From NCBI GenBank assembly GCA_030039005.1, contig JASHQT010000006.1, forward strand, positions 1-15,793: DNA of 15,793 nt. Reading direction: 5' to 3'. Position 1 is the stretch's first letter. The number at the start of each line of letters is the position of its first letter. The translations under genes and the position numbers were made by a program. Positions 8,745 to 15,228 of the stretch are shown here, piece after piece. This stretch comes from Bryobacteraceae bacterium. GTDB lineage: Bacteria; Acidobacteriota; Terriglobia; Bryobacterales; Bryobacteraceae. Under the pieces are notes generated by a model. It worked only from the letters and a program-made list of their open reading frames with translations. It ran no database searches and was not told where the DNA came from.

Positions 8745-11209
8745 CGCGGCGCGCGCCGCTGGCTGTGCGACTGCTCGCTCCCGGCCTGCTTTTCGGGCTC
8801 GCGCTCCCGCTCGCGGGTCAGTTTGACCCGGGGGGCAAGCGCGAGGTCAAGCGCGTCGTCCTCATCAAGCTCGACGGCGTCCCCGAGAACGTGCTCGAAC
8901 GCGAGCTCGATCGCATCGACCCCGTCACGCACAAAAGCACCCTGCCCTGGTTCGACCGCGTCTTCCTGCAAGACGGCACGCGCATCGACAACTTCTACGT
9001 GCGCGCCATCAGCCTTTCCACGCCCTCTTGGTCCTTGCTCGACACCGGCCAACATCTCCAGATTCATGGCAACGCCGAATTCGATCGCTATACCGGCCGA
9101 GTCTACGACTACATGAATTTTTTCCCGTTCTACTTGAGCTATGCGCGCTCGCGCAAGGTCGACATGCCCGGCGTCGAGGTGCTGGACGATCAGAAAATTC
9201 CGCTGCTGCTCGATCGTTTTCCCTATGCCGCGCGCTACCAGAGCTTCGAGCTCTACCAGCGCGGCGTGCGCTGGGAAACGCTCAAGGATGCGCTGCCGCA
9301 GCATTTCTCGCATGGGCTGCGCCAGATTTTCGACGAATGGACCATGGGCTTCGCGCTGGGCTCAAGCGTCGAGGACCAGACCGAACGAGAGCTCATCGCC
9401 AAGCTCTCCGACCCCCAGATCCAGTACCTGGACTACTTCACCGGCGACTTCGACCACACCGCCCATGCCGCCTCCGATATCGTTTCGCAGCGGCTGGCGC
9501 TCCAGCGCATCGATGCTCTGATCGGCCGCATCTGGATCGCCATCCAATCCAGCGCCATGGCTTCTCAAACCATACTGGTCGCCGTGTCGGATCACGGCAT
9601 GAACACCGAACCGGGCGTGTACAGTCAGGGCTACGATCTGCTGCACTTTTTCAACAGCCGCGCGGGCGGCGCGCATCACGCCGTCACCAACCGGCATCCC
9701 CTCGATGAATTCAAGCTCACCGGCCTCGATCCGTTCGTCTCCGAAGTGGTGACGCCAAGCGAAGAATCGCTCTATTTGAACGGGCAGAGCGACGATTATC
9801 CCACCGCGCTGCTCGATCTCGACGGCAACGAGCGCGCTTCCGTCTACCTGCGCAATTCGGATTTCAACACGCTGCAAATTCTGCTCGAGGAAATCGATCG
9901 GCCCGGAATCAACCCCGCCCTGCGCCGCGCCGCCGTCGCGGCATTCCTGCACATCGTCGACACCCAGCGCGCCCAATGGCAGGCCACGCTGCAACAGATC
10001 TCGGATGAACTCGCCGCCGTCCGCCGCGCCATGGAACGCGAGCGTGTTCTGATCCAATCGCAGCCCAAGCATTGGACCGAAGAGCAGCGCGCCAATGGGC
10101 TCGACAAGGCCGCTCGGCGCCTCGCCGTGCAACTCGATTCCTGGCGCGAGCAGGACCGCACGTATTCGGTCTACACGCGCGCACTGTCCAAGCTGCTCAG
10201 TCTCCAGGCCACCGATTTCGACCGCAAGCTGGCCGTCGCCGAACTCATCCCGCGCCGCGCCCTCGGCGATTCGAACTCAGTGTATGATCTCCGGAATTAT
10301 GTCGTCGGTCCCGCGCCCGGCGGGCTGGTGCTCGCGTCCGACGGCTCGCTCGATTTCGCCCGCAGCTTTGAGCGCGTCGACTATCCGCCTGTCCTCGCCG
10401 CGCTCTCCGTGCGCAATAACGTGCAGGCCGCGGTGGGACCGCATCCGGTCGATTTCATCGCCATGACCATTCCCAAAGCGGATTTCGACTTTCCGCCCGC
10501 CGACGGCCCCACTGACGATCCGATCTGGCTATACGCGAGCGAAGACCGGCAGGCCCTGATCCTCGCGCGCGGCAACGATCTGCGCTATCTGCCCGTGCGT
10601 GCGCTGCACCAGGATGCCAGCGGCGCCGTGCACTTTGAGCCCATCGCCTTCACGCCCGGGCTCCCGCTGCATTATTTCGAAGATCCGAATCTCGCGGCGC
10701 CGGAGGCCCAGCGAGAATCCTGGCTCAACTCCTGGCATTCGCAGTTGGATTGGCTGCACGCGGTCCACCGCACGGCTTATTCGGACGGCATCATCGCCTT
10801 GCACGAGCAGTTCCTGCCGCCGCTTTTACCCGAACATTCCGCGGACCCCGATTCGGCGCTGCTCGCGCGCTTCAACCAGCGCCGCCGGCGGCTGGCACAG
10901 CCCGACTTCATCATATTCGCGAACAATCACTGGAACTTCAACGTGCGCAATTTCAATCCCGGCGGCAATCACGGATCGTTCCTGCGCGCCTCCACGCACG
11001 CGATCCTGCTGTTTGCGGGCGGCGACCAAACCGGCATCCCGCGTCATTTGCAAGTGGAGGAGCCCTACGATAGCTTGAGCTTCGTTCCCACGATTCTCGA
11101 TTTGATGGGCAAGCAGGCCGAGGCCGCGAAATTACCCGGCCGTCCGATCGAAGAAGTGCTCGGCGGAACTGAGCCGCGCGCGTCAGCAAGCGGAATCCGC
11201 GCCCGCTAG
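8741..11209 (+). CDS. Exported alkaline-phosphatase-superfamily protein (phosphodiesterase/phosphatase type)
   Basis: The 822-aa product starts at the ATG overlapping the previous stop. Residues 1-27 are a signal peptide (VRLLAPGLLFGLALPLAG core). The metal-dependent hydrolase landmarks are in order: Asp45 in VVLIKLDGVP, the likely nucleophile Ser93 (or Thr94) in SLSTPSWSLLDTGQH, Asp238/His242 in DFDHTAHA, Asp284-His285 in AVSDHGMN, and the last metal ligand His744 in GGNHGSF. All ligands expected for a two-zinc type I phosphodiesterase/phosphatase fold are present, so it should be active. The gap between DHGM and the final His is about 455 residues, far longer than in ordinary nucleotide pyrophosphatases; it contains a charged, probably coiled-coil helix (about 405-480) and other inserted material. 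A longer open frame reaching back to 8276 lies inside the previous gene and is rejected. The substrate is unknown (phosphodiester, phosphomonoester or sulfate ester). Its 3' end overlaps the convergent anti-sigma gene by 27 bases. Confidence 0.9.
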   Translation: MTRRAPLAVRLLAPGLLFGLALPLAGQFDPGGKREVKRVVLIKLDGVPENVLERELDRIDPVTHKSTLPWFDRVFLQDGTRIDNFYVRAISLSTPSWSLLDTGQHLQIHGNAEFDRYTGRVYDYMNFFPFYLSYARSRKVDMPGVEVLDDQKIPLLLDRFPYAARYQSFELYQRGVRWETLKDALPQHFSHGLRQIFDEWTMGFALGSSVEDQTERELIAKLSDPQIQYLDYFTGDFDHTAHAASDIVSQRLALQRIDALIGRIWIAIQSSAMASQTILVAVSDHGMNTEPGVYSQGYDLLHFFNSRAGGAHHAVTNRHPLDEFKLTGLDPFVSEVVTPSEESLYLNGQSDDYPTALLDLDGNERASVYLRNSDFNTLQILLEEIDRPGINPALRRAAVAAFLHIVDTQRAQWQATLQQISDELAAVRRAMERERVLIQSQPKHWTEEQRANGLDKAARRLAVQLDSWREQDRTYSVYTRALSKLLSLQATDFDRKLAVAELIPRRALGDSNSVYDLRNYVVGPAPGGLVLASDGSLDFARSFERVDYPPVLAALSVRNNVQAAVGPHPVDFIAMTIPKADFDFPPADGPTDDPIWLYASEDRQALILARGNDLRYLPVRALHQDASGAVHFEPIAFTPGLPLHYFEDPNLAAPEAQRESWLNSWHSQLDWLHAVHRTAYSDGIIALHEQFLPPLLPEHSADPDSALLARFNQRRRRLAQPDFIIFANNHWNFNVRNFNPGGNHGSFLRASTHAILLFAGGDQTGIPRHLQVEEPYDSLSFVPTILDLMGKQAEAAKLPGRPIEEVLGGTEPRASASGIRAR

Positions 11210-11392
11210 CACCGTTGCTTTCCACCGGTCCAACACCAGCCACACGGCCTTTTGCAGCGCTGCTTCGCGCCGGCAATGCGTGCAACGCTCCATGTGCCGC
11301 TCGAACCAGGCGGCCGCGTCAGCATCCAGGGTGCCCGCGCCGTAGCCGACAATCAACTCCTCGCTTTGAGAGAACTCCAGCCAACAACTCAC
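11183..11392 (-). CDS. Short zinc-binding anti-sigma factor without a membrane domain
   Basis: The 69-aa protein carries the zinc-binding anti-sigma signature His33-x3-Cys37-x2-Cys40 (HMERCTHC), with the N-terminal helix EELIVGYGAGTLDADAAAWF typical of zf-HC2 proteins. It should bind the ECF sigma factor encoded just upstream (39 bases between them) and hold it inactive in the cytoplasm. The start is GTG at 11392 behind a strong GGGAGGGG. Most anti-sigma factors of this class continue with a transmembrane helix and a sensor domain; here the protein ends about 29 residues after the last zinc ligand, so it is a soluble minimal form. Either release is triggered in the cytoplasm (redox or zinc loss), or a longer protein was truncated. 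The last 27 bases are antisense to the end of the phosphodiesterase gene. Confidence 0.85.
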   Translation of the reverse strand: MSCWLEFSQSEELIVGYGAGTLDADAAAWFERHMERCTHCRREAALQKAVWLVLDRWKATVLAGADSAC

Positions 11393-11431
11393 GCCCCGCC
11401 CCTCCCGGCATACGGCTAATCCAACACGCGT

Positions 11432-12127
11432 CTAAGCCAGATGCGCCAGCCGCGACCTCAGTGCTTCATAGGCCCGGAACAAAAGCGATTTGACGGCTGC
11501 TTCGGTGCACCCGAACGCGCTGGCGATCCCCGCGTACTCCATGTCGCGGTACTTATGCATCACCACCGCAGCCCGCTGCTTGGCCGGCAAACTGCGAATC
11601 GCCCGCCGGACTGCGCGCAGCTTCGCTTCGTATAACAGCTCTTGCTCGACCGTTCTGCGCGAGTCCGGCACTTGCGTGCCCCAGCCGCGTGCTGCCTCCT
11701 CCTCCAAGCTCGCCTGCTGCTTCTCTTTCCGCCCATCCCGGATCCAGTTCAACGCCAGATGCGTTCCGATGCGAAATAACCAAGTGGTGAATTTCGCGCT
11801 GGGCCGGTAATTTTCCCTCGACTTATAAACGCGCAGGAACACTTCCTGCGCCAATTCCTCCGCCACTGCCTCGTTCCGCACCAGCCGGTGCAAGTGATGG
11901 ATCATCGGTCCTCGATGTTTCCTGAGGAGCGACTCGAAACTCGCATGATCCCCATCCCGCACCCGCAGCATCAACTCGGAATCGCCATCCCGAGGCCGTT
12001 CGGCCGTCCCCGCGGCCGCACTGCTGTAGTTAACCCTGGGGTAATTAACCCTAGGCGTCGCCGAAGGTTGCGCGGCCAAAGCAGGAACAAGCTGCGGCCT
12101 CAAGAAATCGATCAGATCCGGGCGCAT
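11432..12127 (-). CDS. ECF (sigma-70 family) RNA polymerase sigma factor
   Basis: The 231-aa protein directs RNA polymerase to a specific promoter set. Sigma region 2 spans about 65-133 (FESLLRKHRGPMIHHLHRLV; EELAQEVFLRVYKSRENY; FTTWLFRIGTHLALNWIRD). Region 4 spans about 172-226 (IRSLPAKQRAAVVMHKYRDM, then YAGIASAFGCTEAAVKSLLF as the helix-turn-helix). The core would start near residue 48 (DGDSELMLRVRDGD), so there is an unusual N-terminal extension of about 50 residues, rich in Pro/Ala and containing a PRVNY tandem repeat. The ATG at 12127 is kept because GAGGA lies 8 bases upstream; an internal start at Met53 is the alternative. The anti-sigma gene follows after 39 bases, forming the usual sigma/anti-sigma pair. 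No SnoaL or other C-terminal extension is present. Confidence 0.92.
   Translation of the reverse strand: MRPDLIDFLRPQLVPALAAQPSATPRVNYPRVNYSSAAAGTAERPRDGDSELMLRVRDGDHASFESLLRKHRGPMIHHLHRLVRNEAVAEELAQEVFLRVYKSRENYRPSAKFTTWLFRIGTHLALNWIRDGRKEKQQASLEEEAARGWGTQVPDSRRTVEQELLYEAKLRAVRRAIRSLPAKQRAAVVMHKYRDMEYAGIASAFGCTEAAVKSLLFRAYEALRSRLAHLA
12026..12055. repeat. 15-bp tandem repeat, two copies, inside the sigma factor 5' region
   Basis: On the plus strand GTAGTTAACCCTGGG is followed at once by GTAATTAACCCTAGG, identical at 13 of 15 positions. Read on the coding (minus) strand it encodes PRVNY twice in frame (residues 25-34). The AT-rich TTAA cores stand out from the GC-rich surroundings. It may be only a replication-slippage repeat in a non-conserved extension. 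If the sigma factor actually starts further in, it would lie in the leader, where it could act as a protein-binding site. Confidence 0.75.
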
Positions 12128-12203
12128 CGTATCTGATCCTCACGACGGCGATTTTGATGGAAGGTTGACGCGAATTTACGCGAACTAACTGGGTGCGGCC
12201 GGT

Positions 12204-13223
12204 TTATTCGGCCTTCAGTTCCCGCTCCATCAATCCGCGGATCGCGTCGCGAGCCGAAGTGCGCCCGCGCAGGATCGCGTCCATCTGTTCGGTAATGGGC
12301 ATACTGATGCGGCAGCGCGCCGCGAGATCGCAGGCCGCGGCCGTGGTCTCCACTCCCTCGGCGATCATCGTCATGGACGCGACGATCTCGGCCAGGCTGC
12401 GGCCTTTTGCCAGCTCAATCCCCACCGAGCGGTTGCGGCTCAGCTCTCCATTGCAAGTGAGCACTAGGTCGCCCAGGCCGGCCAGGCCCGCGAGCGTCTT
12501 CGGCTGCCCGCCGAGCGCGGTGGCCAGACGCGTGATCTCCGCCAATCCGCGCGTGATCAGCGCCGCGAGCGTGTTGTTGCCTAGGCCCAGCCCCTGGCAG
12601 ATGCCCGCGCCGATCGCAATGATGTTCTTCAGCGCCGCGCCCAATTCCACGCCCACCGGGTCGTCGTTCACGTACAAGCGAAACGTCGGCCCGGAAAATT
12701 CGCGCTGGATCGCGACCGCCAGTTCGCGGTCCAGCGAAGCAATCACCACCGCCGTCGGCTCGCCGCTTGCCACCTCGCGCGCAAACGTCGGCCCGGAAAG
12801 CGCCGCCACACGCGGTTCGAATTTTTCGCCGATCACCGCGCGCGCCACTTCGGACATCCGCAGCAGCGTGCCTTGTTCCAGACCTTTGGTCGCGCTGACG
12901 AAGCGCATTTCGGCGTGCAAATGCGGCAGCATCTCCCGATACAGGGCGCGCGCGAAACGCGACGGCATCACGCCGATGACGGTTTGGGCGCCGTCCAGCG
13001 CGTAGCCCAGGTCCGCCGTCGGCTCCACGTTGAGCGGCAGCGCGAGCCCCGGCAAAAAAATATCGTTCACGCGCGAAGAAAACATGCGCTCTACCAGATC
13101 CGCTTCGCGTCCCCACAATCGGATGCGCTCGAATCGCGGCGCCAGCACGATGGCGAGCGCGGTACCCCAGCTCCCCGCGCCGATAATCGTGACCGCCTTC
13201 GCTGTCACCGGTGGGCCCGTCAC
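12204..13223 (-). CDS. gpsA: Glycerol-3-phosphate dehydrogenase [NAD(P)+]
   Basis: This enzyme reduces dihydroxyacetone phosphate to sn-glycerol 3-phosphate, supplying the backbone for phospholipids in the cytoplasm. The 339-aa protein has the Rossmann motif GAGSWG (15-20), LWGRE (37-41), SATKGLEQGT (110-119), SGPTFARE (143-150), the GAALKNIIAIGAG segment with the catalytic lysine at 199, and GLAGLGDLVLTCNGELSRNR (246-265), all standard for GpsA. Two GTG starts are possible: 13223, whose GTGA overlaps the plsY stop, and 13208, five codons later. The first is chosen because 4-base overlaps are the rule in this operon; neither has a strong ribosome-binding site. A longer open frame back to 13583 lies antiparallel-free but out of frame inside plsY and is rejected. 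It is the last gene of the thpR-plsY-gpsA operon and follows the enzyme that uses its product. Confidence 0.96.
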   Translation of the reverse strand: MTGPPVTAKAVTIIGAGSWGTALAIVLAPRFERIRLWGREADLVERMFSSRVNDIFLPGLALPLNVEPTADLGYALDGAQTVIGVMPSRFARALYREMLPHLHAEMRFVSATKGLEQGTLLRMSEVARAVIGEKFEPRVAALSGPTFAREVASGEPTAVVIASLDRELAVAIQREFSGPTFRLYVNDDPVGVELGAALKNIIAIGAGICQGLGLGNNTLAALITRGLAEITRLATALGGQPKTLAGLAGLGDLVLTCNGELSRNRSVGIELAKGRSLAEIVASMTMIAEGVETTAAACDLAARCRISMPITEQMDAILRGRTSARDAIRGLMERELKAE

Positions 13224-13822
13224 CGCGGATTCCCGAAGCGAAACACGTTCTCGGTCCCCGCGTGGATCCGCGCGATGTTCGCCCGATGCCGGTAGATCAA
13301 GAACACGCCCGCCGCCAGCGCCGCCAGAATCACGATCAGCGGCGGATGTTCGATCAGCCACGCGGCTAGCGGCAGGCTCCCCGCGGCCACGATCGAGCCC
13401 ATCGAGATCTGCCGCGTCGCCGCCACCACGATGACGAACACCACCAGCGCGCAAATCATCGGCACCGGCGTCAAATACAGGAACGCGCCGATGAAGCTCG
13501 CCACTGCCTTGCCGCCATGAAACTTCAGGAACACCGGATACGCGTGTCCCGCCATCACCGCCAGCGCCGCAAGACTCATCCACAACGCCGAGCCGCCGGA
13601 AAGCTTATCGGCGATCCAAACCGCCAGTACCCCCTTGCCGATATCGAGCAGCAGCGTGGCCACCGCGACCGCGCGCCCGGTAGTCCGCAACACGTTCGTC
13701 GCACCGATGTTGCCGCTGCCTTTTTCGCGCACGTCCTGGCCGGTTTTCCAGCGCACCAGCAAATATCCGAAGGGAATGCCCCCGATGAGGAAGGCGGCCA
13801 CGAGCGCAACGAGCGGCATCAT
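13220..13822 (-). CDS. plsY: Acyl-phosphate:glycerol-3-phosphate acyltransferase PlsY
   Basis: PlsY is an inner-membrane enzyme that transfers an acyl group from acyl-phosphate to glycerol 3-phosphate, giving lysophosphatidate. The 200-aa protein has the typical several-helix hydrophobic profile and the three motifs: SGNIGATNVLRTTGR (36-50), GHAYPVFLKFHGGKAVAS (92-109) and YRHRANIARIHAGTEN (177-192). Motif 2 is normally GGKGVAT; here it reads GGKAVAS, a Gly-to-Ala change in the glycine-rich phosphate loop. The ATG at 13822 overlaps the thpR stop (ATGA); a second ATG follows at once at 13819. There is no Shine-Dalgarno, so translation probably depends on coupling to thpR. The stop overlaps the gpsA GTG. 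Confidence 0.95.
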   Translation of the reverse strand: MMPLVALVAAFLIGGIPFGYLLVRWKTGQDVREKGSGNIGATNVLRTTGRAVAVATLLLDIGKGVLAVWIADKLSGGSALWMSLAALAVMAGHAYPVFLKFHGGKAVASFIGAFLYLTPVPMICALVVFVIVVAATRQISMGSIVAAGSLPLAAWLIEHPPLIVILAALAAGVFLIYRHRANIARIHAGTENVFRFGNPR

Positions 13823-14373
13823 TGTGCGTGAAAGGGATACTCCGCAAGCTTCGTATAAATGGAGCCGGCCGAACCCGGTTGGCTGCGGAACAAATAGAAC
13901 CGGTCCACGCTGAACGAGCCGAACTCCACCGATTCAAGCTGCGCGATGGCGCTACGCAACGCCTGCAGGGGCGCCGGCTCCTTGATGCGCGCCAGAGTCA
14001 GATGCGCGTTGAACATCCGGTCTTCGGGCGCAATCCCCAGCGGCCCGGTCGCGGCGTCGATATCTTTCACTAGTTTCGGAAGCTCTTCCCCACCTTGAAC
14101 GCCCGCCCAGAACACCCGCGGATGATGTGGGTTCGGATACCACCCCAGGCCCGTCACTTCGGCCGGAATCGGATCGCGCGGGAGCACGGCGCGCAGCGCC
14201 GCTTCGAGGGCGGGCAATTTCTCCTCCGGCCACTCGCCGATGAATTTCAGCGTCACGTGCAGATTGTATACGGGACTCCACTTCAAATGCGCGCAGGGCC
14301 GCAGATGCATCAGCAGCCTTTCCAACCTCTCCCGCACGTCTTCCGGCAGGTCGATTCCAGTGAATAGCCGCAT
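13819..14373 (-). CDS. thpR: RNA 2',3'-cyclic phosphodiesterase (2H phosphoesterase family, LigT/ThpR)
   Basis: The 184-aa protein has the two HxTx motifs of 2H phosphoesterases: His39-Val-Thr41-Leu in NLHVTLKFIGE and His124-Leu-Thr126-Leu in FNAHLTLARI, with the family N-terminus MRLFTGIDLP. Members hydrolyse 2',3'-cyclic phosphates on RNA ends, and some show RNA 2'-5' ligase activity in vitro; the cellular role is often unclear. The ATG at 14373 is chosen because GGAG lies 6 bases upstream; an upstream in-frame TTG at 14385 would swallow that site. It is the first gene of the operon with plsY and gpsA, overlapping plsY by 4 bases. Its 5' edge coincides with the left copy of the direct repeat described separately, which contains its ribosome-binding site. 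Confidence 0.93.
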   Translation of the reverse strand: MRLFTGIDLPEDVRERLERLLMHLRPCAHLKWSPVYNLHVTLKFIGEWPEEKLPALEAALRAVLPRDPIPAEVTGLGWYPNPHHPRVFWAGVQGGEELPKLVKDIDAATGPLGIAPEDRMFNAHLTLARIKEPAPLQALRSAIAQLESVEFGSFSVDRFYLFRSQPGSAGSIYTKLAEYPFHAQ

Positions 14374-14483
14374 GCTAATCTCCAATCATACAAAAAGCAA
14401 GCGGTATTGCCGTCGCTGAAATTCTTTGCGGCTGCGTAGCGCTGCCGCGCGATCTCTACGCGCACGGCCCGTCGATAGACGTA
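14372..14483. repeat. Left copy of a ~110-bp imperfect direct repeat (thpR/mpg junction)
   Basis: Bases 14372-14462 align without gaps to 15120-15210 at 68 of 91 positions by hand count (about 75%), and weaker similarity continues to 14483/15228 after a 3-base gap. The shared part starts with ATGCTAATCTCC, whose reverse complement holds the thpR ribosome-binding site and start, and includes CCGCGCGAT and CTACGCG, which belong to the beginning of mpg. The copy ends next to the stop codon of the small gene at 14485. The two copies are in the same orientation and 748 bases apart. Confidence 0.88.
14406..14483 (+). pseudogene. Decayed 5' fragment of the DNA glycosylase gene mpg
   Basis: Read in the same register as the intact mpg, this stretch gives IAVAEILCGCVALPRDLYAH then GPSIDV, against IPIAQVLLRSTVLPRDFYAR then PAIEV in the intact gene. 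The match includes the conserved LPRD-F/L-YA start of the glycosylase family. The similarity stops at about 14483, where the stop codon of the small opposite-strand gene lies. About 26 codons remain, with no usable start and no rest of the gene, so it is a remnant. It shows that mpg once began directly next to thpR. Confidence 0.8.
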
Positions 14484-14484
14484 C

Positions 14485-15024
14485 TTACCAGGAGATCACA
14501 AACGTACAGGAGTCGCCTTTTTTGCTGCGGCACGGTCTCGTTGCGTCGTGTACGATTTTGGGCATCACTGCCGGAGGTGCGAAACGACGCACCATCGCCT
14601 CGATGATGCCTTGGTCGAACTCGCAGGGGTAGGGATTGCGGCACTCCATGACACCCGTCTTCGGGCCGGTCAGTCGAAAGCTATAGTGGCCTATTTCGCC
14701 CCCACGGTGATTCATGTGATAAGCAGCGTCAATGGACTCGAGCGCTTTCTCGACGCTATCGATGCCCGGAGGGAACTTGGCATTGCCCGGGATACTGCGT
14801 CCAATCTGGAACAGAGTCCGCGGGCCGATGGACTTCGCAATCTCCTCAAAAGCAGCCAGCCACTGCCGCTGCGGGTACCACCCCATCGGAGTGGGCGATT
14901 GGATGCCGTGCCGGGCCAGAGTCGTCATGCCGGTCTCAGCGAACGCCCCCATTCCCTTCACGATCGACAACACGGTCTGCCCGTTCACCTCTACGGCGGG
15001 TGAGAATGCCTGGAATTGTGCCAT
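14485..15024 (-). CDS. Small cysteine-containing protein, V4R/haem-NO-binding-like style, function unknown
   Basis: The 179-aa protein starts at an ATG with GAGG eight bases upstream. It has no signal peptide or membrane helix and should be cytoplasmic. It begins MAQFQAFSPAVEVNGQTVLS and has a WYPQRQWLAAFEEIAKSIGP segment (49-68), where conserved Trp/Tyr and a helix suggest a ligand pocket. The C-terminal part has a layout reminiscent of V4R and related small-molecule-binding domains: CEFDQGIIEAMVRRFAP (134-150), then a strand containing HDATRPC (159-165), and finally KKGDSCTFVISW (168-179). Cys128, Cys134, Cys165 and Cys173 could bind metal or form a redox pair. The domain assignment is by pattern memory only. 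The gene is bracketed by the direct repeat, which suggests it was inserted between thpR and mpg. Its GC (about 60% by rough count) is slightly lower than its neighbours. Confidence 0.82.
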   Translation of the reverse strand: MAQFQAFSPAVEVNGQTVLSIVKGMGAFAETGMTTLARHGIQSPTPMGWYPQRQWLAAFEEIAKSIGPRTLFQIGRSIPGNAKFPPGIDSVEKALESIDAAYHMNHRGGEIGHYSFRLTGPKTGVMECRNPYPCEFDQGIIEAMVRRFAPPAVMPKIVHDATRPCRSKKGDSCTFVISW

Positions 15025-15119
15025 AAATCAGCCTCAACACCCGTATCGGAACCAGATGAAAGAACTTGAAAAACGAGGAAGCCAAGCGGGTCCATCCACG
15101 CGACCCGTCAGGACTGAAA

Positions 15120-15228
15120 ATGCTAATCTCCTAACATACATAAGGCAACCGGGATTCCAATCGCCCAAGTTCTCCTCCGCTCCACAGTCCTTCCGCGCGA
15201 TTTCTACGCGCGACCGGCGATCGAAGTC
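15120..15228. repeat. Right copy of the ~110-bp imperfect direct repeat, including a relic thpR ribosome-binding site
   Basis: This copy contains the functional beginning of mpg. At its left end, the reverse complement reads GGAGATTAGCATT, matching the thpR ribosome-binding site and start (GGAGATTAGCATG), but the start codon is destroyed and no thpR coding sequence follows. The two copies diverge at many third codon positions within the mpg part. Downstream of 15228 the mpg gene continues normally, while the left copy does not. Confidence 0.88.

Noticed and set aside
9362..10132. 256-aa minus-strand open frame
   Set aside because: It is a shadow of the phosphodiesterase, whose catalytic motifs lie on the plus strand in this interval.
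13224..13583. Extension of gpsA to 459 aa
   Set aside because: The added part is an alternative frame of plsY, and the Rossmann motif must be near the N-terminus of GpsA.
14385..14390. TATGAT on the minus strand as a thpR -10 box
   Set aside because: Transcription would start on or after the ribosome-binding site, and no -35 partner is visible at the right distance.
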